A stretch of 18,224 bases of DNA from Flavobacteriales bacterium. Its GTDB lineage: Bacteria; Bacteroidota; Bacteroidia; Flavobacteriales_D; Crocinitomicaceae. Shown here piece after piece: positions 1 to 6,913 of this stretch. Where the stretch lies: contig CANHJY010000002.1 in assembly GCA_947461185.1 (NCBI GenBank), positions 1-18,224 of the forward strand, read 5' to 3'. Every line of letters begins with the position of its first letter. The stretch's first letter is position 1. Below the pieces are notes generated by a model that searched no databases, had not been told where the DNA came from, and saw nothing but the letters and a program-made list of their open reading frames with translations. The translations under genes and the position numbers were made by a program.

Positions 1-325
1 TAAACTGTAAACCAAGTGTAGTGTTAGAACCAAACCTACTAAGGGCTTTTGCATATACGGGCAAAGGTAAATTGAGCTGCAAATTAATCCATCGATATGA
101 AAAACCAATGCCGAATTGTAAACGAAAATTATGGCTGTAATTTAATTTTGTTGTTGACCCGAAAAAATTGCTTTTTATGACATATGGAGATGTGTTGAAT
201 CCGATGTCGCTGTAGAAAGTTAATTTATCTTCAAAATTACTTATTGGACCATCCTTATAAAATTGAGCAGGTGACGAAATTGAAATTGCAAATTGAATGC
301 ATAATAACAAAATACCTTTTTTCAT
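1..325 (-). CDS. Secreted outer-membrane-like protein, DUF4421-like (partial, 5' end only)
   Basis: The reading frame starts at an ATG complementary to 323-325 and stays open to the window edge, giving about 108 residues. The protein begins MKKGILLLCIQFAISISSPA followed by Q, a clear signal peptide with likely cleavage around residue 21. After it come alternating hydrophobic and polar stretches (for example GIGFSYRWINLQLNLPLP, near residues 73-90) like the amphipathic strands of an outer-membrane beta-barrel. The pattern 'G-x-G-[FY]-x-Y-[RK]-W-[IL]-x-L' resembles the Bacteroidetes DUF4421 family, but I cannot confirm this from an N-terminal fragment. It is divergent from the methyltransferase at 411, with 85 bases between the two starts. 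The C-terminal part lies outside the window, so nothing can be said about its completeness. Confidence 0.7.
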   Translation of the reverse strand, partial: MKKGILLLCIQFAISISSPAQFYKDGPISNFEDKLTFYSDIGFNTSPYVIKSNFFGSTTKLNYSHNFRLQFGIGFSYRWINLQLNLPLPVYAKALSRFGSNTTLGLQF

Positions 326-374
326 ACCTTACGATGTAATTCAATTAGTTTTAAAACGAAAAATAGAAAATTGG

Positions 375-405
375 TTTCAAAGTCGTTCGCTTTATCTTAA
401 TTTTG
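375..405 (+). promoter_or_regulatory. Bacteroidetes-type promoter for the methyltransferase
   Basis: TAATTTTG at 398-405 matches the Bacteroidetes -7 box TAnnTTTG exactly. TTTC at 375-378 matches three of four bases of the -33 TTTG box, with 19 bases between them, which is in the accepted range. The ATG at 411 lies only five bases beyond the -7 box, so transcription would begin at or within a base or two of the start codon. Confidence 0.5.
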
Positions 406-410
406 TGTAA

Positions 411-1184
411 ATGAAAATGCTGTATAAGTTTTTATTGAATCGACTTCCAAGACCTTTGTTGATTCGTTTAAGTTACCCCTTCAAAAAAATAGCTCCTATT
501 TTATTTAAAGGGAACAATGTAGCGTGTCCGGTATGTGAAAAATCCTTTAGAAAATTTCTATCCTATGGGTCTGATATAGCTCATCGAGAAAATGTTTTGT
601 GTCCATTTGATTTAACTTTAGAGAGACACCGTTTGATGTGGCTTTATCTTAAGAATCATTCTGATTTTTTTACACGTGAAAATTTGAAAGTTCTACATAT
701 CGCTCCAGAACAATGCTTTCACAAAAAATTTCAAACGCAGTCAAACTTAGATTATTTAACTGCTGATCTTGTATCTCCAATAGCAGACATGCATTTTGAC
801 TTACATGAAATTCCCCTAGATGAAAATAAATTTGATGTGGTGTTTTGTAATCACGTAATGGAACATGTTACCGATGCAAATCAATGTATGAAAGAATTAT
901 TTAGGGTATTAAAACCAGGGGGTTGGGCAATAATGCAAGTGCCACAGGATTTCAATAGAGAAATAACCTTTGAAGACCCCAGTATACTAACACCAGAAGA
1001 TCGGGAGAAATATTATTGGCAGAAAGATCATGTCCGATTGTTTGGAAAAGATTATCCGAATTGGCTGGAAAAAGCAGGTTTTACGGTAGAAAAGTTTCTA
1101 AAAGAGGACTATTATAGTCAAGAAATAATTAATCGCTACAGATTGCAACAAAGTGAAATTTTGTACATTGCTAGAAAAATATGA
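411..1184 (+). CDS. Class I SAM-dependent methyltransferase (Methyltransf_11 type)
   Basis: A 257-residue cytoplasmic protein. Residues about 90-210 form a Rossmann methyltransferase domain: motif I region is VLHIAPEQ, followed by DYLTADL, then FDVVFCNHVMEHV (post-motif acidic/HE segment) and the typical ELFRVLKPGGW near residues 163-173. The substrate cannot be told. The N-terminal segment carries C39-x2-C42 and C64-x2-D67, a zinc-ribbon-like spacing in which the position where a fourth Cys would be expected is Asp. From memory, Bacteroidetes relatives have CPxC at the second site, so this copy may have lost or altered the metal site. No signal peptide or membrane segment. The gene has its own promoter just upstream. 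The stop codon (1182-1184) lies 4 bases before the start of the next gene, suggesting co-transcription with the MbnP/MbnH-like pair, though a functional link is not evident. Confidence 0.85.
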   Translation: MKMLYKFLLNRLPRPLLIRLSYPFKKIAPILFKGNNVACPVCEKSFRKFLSYGSDIAHRENVLCPFDLTLERHRLMWLYLKNHSDFFTRENLKVLHIAPEQCFHKKFQTQSNLDYLTADLVSPIADMHFDLHEIPLDENKFDVVFCNHVMEHVTDANQCMKELFRVLKPGGWAIMQVPQDFNREITFEDPSILTPEDREKYYWQKDHVRLFGKDYPNWLEKAGFTVEKFLKEDYYSQEIINRYRLQQSEILYIARKI

Positions 1185-1188
1185 TAAA

Positions 1189-2175
1189 ATGAAGAAAAAT
1201 CCTTTGTTAATACTGTTTGTCTTACTTAACATGGTTGGATTTGGTCAAAAGAATGTGTTTCTGACCATTGACCCAAAGATTAATGGTTCTGATTTAGAAT
1301 TAATGACGAATTATACCAATCTAAGTGGCGTTGCATTTAAATTGGATCATTTTGATTATTATGTGTCCGGTATTCATGTAATACATGATGGAGGACAAGA
1401 TTTGAATTTGGGTAATTTAATTTTTCTAGTAGAACCTCAAAATCATGTTCTTTATCTTGGCTATTTAAATGTTAATCAAATTGAAGCGATTAATTTCTCG
1501 GTTGGGGTGCCTCCAAGTCTAAACACGAATTCAGGAGCTGATGCTATTGATATCTCATCATATCCAAGCATTCACCCATTAAGTTTTCAAGAACCATCGA
1601 TGTATTGGGGATGGACTGCAGGATATATGCACATGATTATTGGAGGATATGGAGATTCAAATTTTGATGGTACACCTGATAATTTATTTGAGCTACATAA
1701 TTTAGGCGATGCAAACTATAGAAGTGTTCAGTTAAATGTAGTTCCAACCGTTACGAACACAGATCAAGTAGATATTTACCTCGATTGCAATGTGGAAAAT
1801 TGGATTAAAGATATTTCAATTGAGACTGCCGGCATTCTTCATGGCTCAGCAGGATTGAATATGGAAATCATGAAAAATATTGAAACGGAAGCAGTATTTA
1901 CGCAGTCAGCCATGGCGGGAATTAATGACGTTTTAGTTGATGAGGGGCAAATTTCTCATTTTCGAGATCAAGTTTATTCTAAAATTATTTGGAAAGAATT
2001 GATTAATGCGTCAAATTATAAGCTTCTGAATATAGAAGGGCGGCTAATTAGCACTGGTTTAATGAGCGCTGTTGAAGGAGAATTAGCATTAAGCGATTTG
2101 AATAATGGTATTTATTATTTCTGTGCTTTCGATTCGAATGGAAATCTATTAAATCGTTTACAGTTTGTCTATTAA
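1189..2175 (+). CDS. MbnP-like copper-binding secreted protein with T9SS C-terminal domain
   Basis: A 328-residue exported protein. Residues 1-20 (MKKNPLLILFVLLNMVGFGQ) are a signal peptide, which fixes the start at 1189 rather than the upstream in-frame ATG at 1153 that overlaps the methyltransferase. Residues 21-225 follow the MbnP family: a start like 'V-x-L-T-I-D-P', then NYTNLSGVAFKLDHFDYYVS (41-60), and the motif M138-Y-W140-G-W142-T-A-G-Y146, with possible ligand histidines H64, H170 and H218. MbnP proteins are periplasmic copper binders; in methanotrophs a Trp is turned into kynurenine by the di-haem partner MbnH. The next gene encodes exactly such a partner, three bases downstream, which strongly supports this call. 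Residues about 267-328 look like a T9SS type A sorting domain (YKLLNIEGRLISTG ... LSDLNNGIYYFCAFD), implying passage across the outer membrane. The last residues (LQFVY) lack the usual basic ending, so the tail is somewhat divergent. Copper binding is inferred from family and context. Confidence 0.75.
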   Translation: MKKNPLLILFVLLNMVGFGQKNVFLTIDPKINGSDLELMTNYTNLSGVAFKLDHFDYYVSGIHVIHDGGQDLNLGNLIFLVEPQNHVLYLGYLNVNQIEAINFSVGVPPSLNTNSGADAIDISSYPSIHPLSFQEPSMYWGWTAGYMHMIIGGYGDSNFDGTPDNLFELHNLGDANYRSVQLNVVPTVTNTDQVDIYLDCNVENWIKDISIETAGILHGSAGLNMEIMKNIETEAVFTQSAMAGINDVLVDEGQISHFRDQVYSKIIWKELINASNYKLLNIEGRLISTGLMSAVEGELALSDLNNGIYYFCAFDSNGNLLNRLQFVY

Positions 2176-2178
2176 AAT

Positions 2179-3162
2179 TTGAAGCCTATAGTTCAAATAG
2201 GATTATTATTCATCGTATCATCGACTTTTATTCTTTCGAGATGTCAATCTTTTGAGAAAATTAATTTTATAACTGAGGTTAAACATCCCGAAGGCAACCC
2301 TTATTCTAAAGAAAAAGTAGCTTTAGGTCGCCAACTTTTTTTTGATAAAAGACTCTCCAGAGATTCATCAATATCTTGCGCTAGTTGTCATGTTCCCCAA
2401 TTCGCATTTACTGACAGACAAAAAATCAGTTCTGGTGTTGATAATGGTAAAACAGAAAGAAATGCACCAACACTGCTCAATGTTGCTTTCTTGAAAACAT
2501 TTATGTTCGATGCTCACATACAAACTCTTGAGCTTCAGGCAATAGTCCCAATTCAGGAACATGTTGAAATGGATATGAATATGGTTGATTTGATTCGGCG
2601 TTTAAACGCAATTCCTGAATATCGAAATGCTGCACTTCAAATTTTCAATAGAGAATTTGATGCATTTGTATTAACACGTAGCATTTCGGCATTTGAAAGA
2701 ACTTTAGTCTCATTCAATTCAAAATTTGATAGATATTATTATGGGAAACAATCCAACGCCTTAAATAATGATGAAAAAGAAGGATGGGAATTGTTTTCTA
2801 AGCAATTATATTGTACGAAATGTCATCCAGCGCCATACTTCACAAATTTTATTGCTGAAAATAACGGTCTTTATAATGATTATGGCAAAGATCAAGGCAG
2901 GTTCAGAATCTTCGGTGATTCAAACGATATTGGTAAATTTAAGGTGCCAACCTTAAGAAATATTGAGTTAACATTTCCATATATGCATGATGGGAGTATG
3001 GTTTCTATTGAGGAAGTAATTAATCATTATGCCAAAGGTGCAACTGGGCATTCAAATCAAAATAAAATAATTCAACCATTTAAGCTGGATGGTAAACAAT
3101 TAAAACAGCTAAAGGCATTTCTTTTTAGCTTGACAGACACGAGTTATTTGATTGATTTTTGA
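2179..3162 (+). CDS. Di-haem cytochrome c peroxidase family protein (MbnH/MauG/CCP-like)
   Basis: A 327-residue periplasmic protein with two c-type haem attachment sites, CASCH at residues 67-71 and CTKCH at 212-216, at the spacing expected of the bacterial di-haem CCP/MauG/MbnH family. Other family landmarks are ALGRQLFFDKRLSRDSSISC (49-67), RNAPTLLNVAF (94-104), PIQEHVEM (124-131), AFERTL (171-176) and KVPTLRNIELTFPYMHDGSM (255-274). The start is TTG at 2179, three bases after the preceding stop; no ATG exists until residue 131, and the TTG start gives an N-terminal hydrophobic export segment (residues 5-20). C22 follows LSR, a poor lipobox, so lipidation is doubtful. The segment where CCPs have 'FWDGR' between the haems reads M-F110-D-A-H, so the conserved Trp is replaced by Phe. 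Next to an MbnP-like gene the likely role is oxidising that partner rather than removing peroxide, but a plain peroxidase cannot be excluded. Confidence 0.85.
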   Translation: MKPIVQIGLLFIVSSTFILSRCQSFEKINFITEVKHPEGNPYSKEKVALGRQLFFDKRLSRDSSISCASCHVPQFAFTDRQKISSGVDNGKTERNAPTLLNVAFLKTFMFDAHIQTLELQAIVPIQEHVEMDMNMVDLIRRLNAIPEYRNAALQIFNREFDAFVLTRSISAFERTLVSFNSKFDRYYYGKQSNALNNDEKEGWELFSKQLYCTKCHPAPYFTNFIAENNGLYNDYGKDQGRFRIFGDSNDIGKFKVPTLRNIELTFPYMHDGSMVSIEEVINHYAKGATGHSNQNKIIQPFKLDGKQLKQLKAFLFSLTDTSYLIDF

Positions 3163-3247
3163 TTTATCAAATCAGAAATCATTGCAATCGCAATATATCA
3201 ATAACTTCAAAGTTATTCCACCTTTTGTAATATTTAAATATTGGAAT
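3161..3247. repeat. Cluster of four short palindromes in the spacer before the sigma factor gene
   Basis: Four inverted repeats follow each other: GATTT/AAATC (3161-3173), ATTGC/GCAAT (3181-3194), AATAACT/AGTTATT (3200-3217) and the perfect 14-base palindrome AATATTTAAATATT (3229-3242). The last lies inside an outer inverted repeat ATTCCA (3215-3220)/TGGAAT (3242-3247). They fill most of the 145-base spacer. They could act as weak terminators for the upstream genes or as operator sites for the sigma factor gene. No TAnnTTTG box was found in this spacer. Confidence 0.45.
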
Positions 3248-3307
3248 CGTTATGGACACGAGCAAGTCTGCAAGCTTGTGTAACTAGAAAATAAAAAACG
3301 ACCCATT

Positions 3308-3904
3308 ATGAATGTTCAATCAATTTATCATCAGTCAACTCAATACATGAAAGAAGAGTTGAAGATTATTGAAATGGCCCAAAATGATCCCCAGCATTTT
3401 GGACTATTGTATAAGAAGTATTACCATCAGATTTTGAGGTACATCCAGCAAAGAATAGATGATGCTGAACTTGCCTATGATGTTACTTCCCAAGTATTTA
3501 TTAAGGCCCTAACGCACATACACAGATTTGAATATCGAGGTGTCCCATTTTCATCCTGGCTTTACCGAATAGCTAAAAGCGAATTATACCAGTCTTTTAG
3601 AGATAAGAAGATGGAGTTAAATTTGAATGAATTTCATCTGAATATGATCGAATCCAATGACGATAACGAAGATGAAGTAAATCAGGAATACAAAATTTAT
3701 TTGATTCAGTCTTTAGCAGCCCTTAAAAAACACGAACTTCAATTAATTGAATTGAGGTTCTTTGAGAAAAAATCGTTTAAAGAAATTGGTTATTTGTTGG
3801 ATATTACTGAGAATAACGCTAAAGTTAAAACCTTTAGATCACTAGAAAAATTGAAAACTATTTTCAAAAGCATATCATGTTCCTCATTAGATTTAAATCC
3901 TTGA
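3308..3904 (+). CDS. Sigma-70 family (ECF-type) RNA polymerase sigma factor
   Basis: A 198-residue cytoplasmic protein of the length and two-domain form of ECF sigma factors. Region 2 spans residues about 30-100: FGLLYKKYYHQILRYI, then DVTSQVFIKAL, then FSSWLYRIAKSELYQSFRDK (-10 recognition part). Region 4 spans about 132-187: ALKKHELQLIELRFFEKKSF, then KEIGYLLDITENNAKVKTFR (helix-turn-helix for the -35/-33 element) and SLEKLK. An acidic linker (ESNDDNEDE, 115-123) separates them. The ATG at 3308 is used; M14 at 3347 is an alternative that would keep both domains. No anti-sigma factor gene lies next to it, so its signal is unknown. It follows a palindrome-rich spacer that may regulate it. Target genes cannot be inferred; the DUF6089 outer-membrane gene downstream is only a neighbour. 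Confidence 0.9.
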   Translation: MNVQSIYHQSTQYMKEELKIIEMAQNDPQHFGLLYKKYYHQILRYIQQRIDDAELAYDVTSQVFIKALTHIHRFEYRGVPFSSWLYRIAKSELYQSFRDKKMELNLNEFHLNMIESNDDNEDEVNQEYKIYLIQSLAALKKHELQLIELRFFEKKSFKEIGYLLDITENNAKVKTFRSLEKLKTIFKSISCSSLDLNP

Positions 3905-3993
3905 GCGAACATAAAACAAAGCTTAGCGTAATTGTTAACAAATTAATATTCATCTTTTTTAAGATTTTTTTTTAAAAAAAACTAAAGTATTTG

Positions 3994-4001
3994 TAATTTA
4001 G
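3994..4001 (+). promoter_or_regulatory. Possible -7 box upstream of the DUF6089 gene
   Basis: TAATTTAG at 3994-4001 differs from TAnnTTTG at one position. The -33 area is an A/T tract (3965-3980) without a clear TTTG. It lies 21 bases before the ATG at 4023, a suitable distance. The 118-base spacer between the sigma factor and this gene has no other recognisable element. Confidence 0.25.
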
Positions 4002-4022
4002 CGTGTTAATAAAGTTATTTAC

Positions 4023-4970
4023 ATGATGAATTTAAAGAGTCTATTGTTTTTGCTTTCGGGATTGGTGTATTCTTTTTCTGCTTATTCTCAGCATACCAAC
4101 TTCAATACGCAGAGAAACTGGTCCTTAAATAAGAAGGATTTATTAATAGGTTTTGGGGCTACCCAGTTTACTGGCGATTTAGGTGGCCGTAACCGAATCG
4201 GTACTGATTACAGTCTAGCGGACATAGATTTTCCCTCAACTTCTTTCAATTTCATGTTAGGTTACCGATATCGTTTTCACCCTTATTTTGCAACAACTAC
4301 TTCGTTTAACGTTGGACGTGTTAAGGGTGATGACGCTTTGACCAATGAAATTGTTAGAGAAAGTCGAAATTTACATTTTAGATCAATTCTAATAGAGTTC
4401 TCTCAAAGATTAGACATCATTTTATATGCAAATGAAAAGTTTGGAGCAAGGTATAACTTACCAGGACATAATGGCGCAAAGAATCACAATGAACAAATCT
4501 ATTTGTTTGCTGGAGTAGGCGGGTGTTATTTTAATCCCGAAGCGATGTTGAATAATAAATGGTATAAGTTAGATCCTTTAAACACGGAAGGTCAAGGTAT
4601 GGCTAAAGGAGCAAGAGAAACTTTGCCTTTTACTGTAACCATACCAATGGGTATTGGATTAAGGATGGGACTTGGGAGAATGTGGAGAATAGGTATAGAA
4701 GCGTCATACATTAAAACATTTAGTGATTATATTGATGATGTTTCAACAGTTTATTATGATCCCCAATCACTTTCTTCAGCAGAAGCGCAATACTTTTCTA
4801 ATCCTTCTGTGAGTAATGTTAACTGGTTTGCTCCCGGACAACAAAGAGGTGATAAACAGAAAGATGCTTATTATCATTTGAATATGGTTGTTGCCAGAAA
4901 CATTACATATAAAGACTACGCCAAACAAAGAAGAAGTTATAAGTATCCGAAAGGACGTTACAAATATTAA
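4023..4970 (+). CDS. DUF6089 family outer-membrane beta-barrel protein
   Basis: A 315-residue protein with a signal peptide (MMNLKSLLFLLSGLVYSFSA, then YSQ; cleavage near residue 23). The mature part has the order typical of the Bacteroidetes DUF6089 family: DLLIGFGATQFTGDLGG (39-55), a barrel strand with RYRFHPYFATTTSFNVGRVKGDD, NLHFRSILIEFSQRLDI, the YLFAGVGGCYFNPEA segment, WYKLDPLNTEGQG, and IGIEASYIKTFSDYIDDVS (about 223-241). These are amphipathic strands of an outer-membrane barrel. Function is unknown for the family. The tail is rich in Lys, Arg and Tyr (KQRRSYKYPKGRYKY), which is somewhat unusual. ATG codons at 4023 and 4026 are both possible starts. The gene appears to be transcribed alone: it has its own spacer upstream and a strong terminator six bases after its stop. 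Confidence 0.8.
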   Translation: MMNLKSLLFLLSGLVYSFSAYSQHTNFNTQRNWSLNKKDLLIGFGATQFTGDLGGRNRIGTDYSLADIDFPSTSFNFMLGYRYRFHPYFATTTSFNVGRVKGDDALTNEIVRESRNLHFRSILIEFSQRLDIILYANEKFGARYNLPGHNGAKNHNEQIYLFAGVGGCYFNPEAMLNNKWYKLDPLNTEGQGMAKGARETLPFTVTIPMGIGLRMGLGRMWRIGIEASYIKTFSDYIDDVSTVYYDPQSLSSAEAQYFSNPSVSNVNWFAPGQQRGDKQKDAYYHLNMVVARNITYKDYAKQRRSYKYPKGRYKY

Positions 4971-4975
4971 GTAAC

Positions 4976-5004
4976 AAAGCGAGGTGAGGACCTCGCTTTT
5001 TTTT
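4976..5004 (+). terminator. Strong intrinsic terminator after the DUF6089 gene
   Basis: A perfect 10-base stem AAAGCGAGGT (4976-4985) pairs with ACCTCGCTTT (4990-4999) around the loop GAGG, and the T-run continues to 5004. The stem is far more GC-rich than its surroundings. It ends 12 bases before the pyrD start codon. Confidence 0.93.
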
Positions 5005-5016
5005 CATACAATTTTC

Positions 5017-6051
5017 ATGTACAATTTTTTTCGTTTTTTCATTTTTCTATTTAAACCTGAAAAGGCTCATCATATTTCCTTTTGGTTTTTGAAGCAATTG
5101 TGTAGAATCCCATTCCTGAAAAAATGGTGGATGAAAAAAAACATACTTGAAGACCACCGATTAAATAAAAAAGTTTTTGGTATTGATTTTCCTAATCCAG
5201 TTGGTTTGGCTGCAGGATTGGATAAAAATGCAACAATGTTTGATGAACTTTCAGCTTGCGGATTTGGTTTTATTGAAATAGGAACAGTTACACCTAAGGC
5301 TCAATCTGGGAATGAAAAACCAAGGTTGTTTAGACTCAAAAGAGATCATGCAATTATTAACCGAATGGGATTTAATAATGATGGTGTTGAGGCAGTAGTG
5401 CAACGACTGAAAAATAAGCCCGATAACTTAATCGTCGGTGGGAATATTGGAAAAAATAAATTGACTTCCAACGACAATGCCATCGATGACTATTTGATTT
5501 GTTTCGAAGCATTACATCCTTATGTAGATTATTTTGTTGTTAATGTGTCTTCTCCAAACACTCCTAATTTAAGGGATTTACAAGAAAAGGAACCTCTGAA
5601 ATTATTGCTAACGACATTAAATAATAAGAATAAAAAAGAGCATATTAATAAACCTATTTTACTTAAAATAGCTCCTGATTTAAGTAACAATCAACTTGAT
5701 GATATTATTGAAATAGTAAAAGAAACAGAGATAGATGGGGTTATCGCAACCAACACAACTATTTCTCGGGATGGTTTGCGAACTAAAAAAAACATTATTG
5801 ATTCAATTGGTATGGGAGGGCTTTCAGGAAAGCCACTTAATAATAGATCTACCGAAGTCATTAAATACTTACATGAACAATCAAAAGGAGCGTTTCCAAT
5901 AATTGGAGTAGGGGGTATTCATTCCGAAGAAGATGCGCTTGAAAAATTAGCTGCTGGTGCGTCTTTAGTGCAGTTATATACGGGGTTTATTTATGAAGGC
6001 CCGTCTCTAATAAAACGAATTAATAAAGCAATACTTCGAGAAAAGAAATGA
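5017..6051 (+). CDS. pyrD: Dihydroorotate dehydrogenase (quinone), class 2
   Basis: Oxidises dihydroorotate to orotate in pyrimidine synthesis, passing electrons through FMN to membrane quinone. The 344-residue length and the N-terminal amphipathic/hydrophobic extension (residues 1-40, [20 protein letters not shown]) are those of membrane-associated class 2 enzymes. Visible motifs: [13 protein letters not shown] (60-72), the FMN/substrate segment [15 protein letters not shown] (82-96), [10 protein letters not shown] (114-123), the catalytic [12 protein letters not shown] with S178/S179 (175-186), LKIAPDL (216-222), ATNTT (244-248), and the phosphate-binding IGVGGI (296-301) and YTGFIYEGP (321-329). 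The start is ATG at 5017; an in-frame GTG at 4984 lies inside the terminator hairpin and is rejected. The stop overlaps the next gene by four bases (ATGA), so the two are translationally coupled. How transcription starts only 12 bases beyond a terminator is not clear; no -7 box is visible there. Confidence 0.96.
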   Translation: MYNFFRFFIFLFKPEKAHHISFWFLKQLCRIPFLKKWWMKKNILEDHRLNKKVFGIDFPNPVGLAAGLDKNATMFDELSACGFGFIEIGTVTPKAQSGNEKPRLFRLKRDHAIINRMGFNNDGVEAVVQRLKNKPDNLIVGGNIGKNKLTSNDNAIDDYLICFEALHPYVDYFVVNVSSPNTPNLRDLQEKEPLKLLLTTLNNKNKKEHINKPILLKIAPDLSNNQLDDIIEIVKETEIDGVIATNTTISRDGLRTKKNIIDSIGMGGLSGKPLNNRSTEVIKYLHEQSKGAFPIIGVGGIHSEEDALEKLAAGASLVQLYTGFIYEGPSLIKRINKAILREKK

Positions 6052-6905
6052 AATTAACAGTTGAAATAACTGAATGTCCAAGGGATGCAATGCAAGGTAT
6101 TCACGAATTTATCCCGACTTCGAGAAAGGTTGAGTATTTAAACGCTCTACTTGCTTGCGGATTTTCTACACTTGATTTCGGAAGTTTTGTTTCTCCGAAA
6201 GCAATTCCACAAATGGCTGATACAGCTAAGGTTCTAGAGCAAATTGAATTATCATCAAAAACTAAGTTGCTAGCCATAATTGCAAATACTAAAGGAGCGG
6301 AACAGGCAATTCAATTCGATTGTATTGATTTTTTGGGATATCCTTTTTCGGTTTCCGAAACATTTCAAAAAAGAAATACGAACTCAACAATAGCTGAATC
6401 GTTAATTAAATTGGATGAAATTCAGAACTTGGCAATAAAGCACAATAAGAAGCTTGTAGTTTATTTATCAATGGGTTTTGGTAATCCATATAACGATAAT
6501 TGGAGCCCTGAAATTGTAGCCCAATGGAGCGAGGTTTTGTTTGTGAAATCTGGCATTAAATATCAGGCTTTATCTGATACAATTGGCTGTGCAACTCCCG
6601 ATATTACAAGGAACCTTTTCGATGTTCTTATTTCCTCAAATGAAAACATTCAATTTAGTGCGCATATGCATGTTAAAAAAGAAAACGCCATTGCTATATT
6701 AGACGCTGCCTTTGAATCTGGTTGCAGAAAATTTGAAGGTGCGCTAAAAGGATATGGCGGTTGTCCTATGGCCAAAGATGAACTTACAGGAAATATGCCA
6801 ACGGAGGTTTTAATTCAATGGCTTGAAAAAAAGAACGTTATTCATGGTGTTAATTTGGACAGCTTAAACCATGCATTAGAAGTCGCTAACACAGTTTTTA
6901 ATTGA
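6048..6905 (+). CDS. Hydroxymethylglutaryl-CoA lyase
   Basis: Cleaves HMG-CoA to acetyl-CoA and acetoacetate, the last step of leucine degradation. The 285-residue TIM-barrel shows the family landmarks in order: [10 protein letters not shown] with catalytic R12-D13 (7-16), the signature [14 protein letters not shown] (45-58), LSDTIG (175-180), the metal-binding H206-M-H208, and the active-site loop [15 protein letters not shown] with C239 (235-249). Compared with the animal enzyme, HCHDTYGQA is HMHVKKENA and GASGN is DELTGN; both changes are, as far as I recall, usual in the Bacteroidetes branch. The start overlaps the pyrD stop by four bases. Pairing with pyrD is not a metabolic pathway link; it may only reflect a housekeeping operon. 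A related acyl-CoA/HMG-like substrate cannot be excluded but HMG-CoA is the best call. Confidence 0.9.
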   Translation: MKLTVEITECPRDAMQGIHEFIPTSRKVEYLNALLACGFSTLDFGSFVSPKAIPQMADTAKVLEQIELSSKTKLLAIIANTKGAEQAIQFDCIDFLGYPFSVSETFQKRNTNSTIAESLIKLDEIQNLAIKHNKKLVVYLSMGFGNPYNDNWSPEIVAQWSEVLFVKSGIKYQALSDTIGCATPDITRNLFDVLISSNENIQFSAHMHVKKENAIAILDAAFESGCRKFEGALKGYGGCPMAKDELTGNMPTEVLIQWLEKKNVIHGVNLDSLNHALEVANTVFN

Positions 6906-6913
6906 GACAAAAT

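Noticed and set aside
1153..1188. Upstream start (1153) for the MbnP-like protein
   Set aside because: It overlaps the methyltransferase and puts twelve polar residues before a complete signal peptide.
2368..2956. Short frames inside the di-haem enzyme gene on both strands
   Set aside because: They overlap a complete and well-supported coding region and have no recognisable features.
4984..5016. In-frame GTG at 4984 as a longer pyrD start
   Set aside because: It lies inside the terminator hairpin and adds residues not seen in class 2 enzymes; the ATG at 5017 gives the usual N-terminus.
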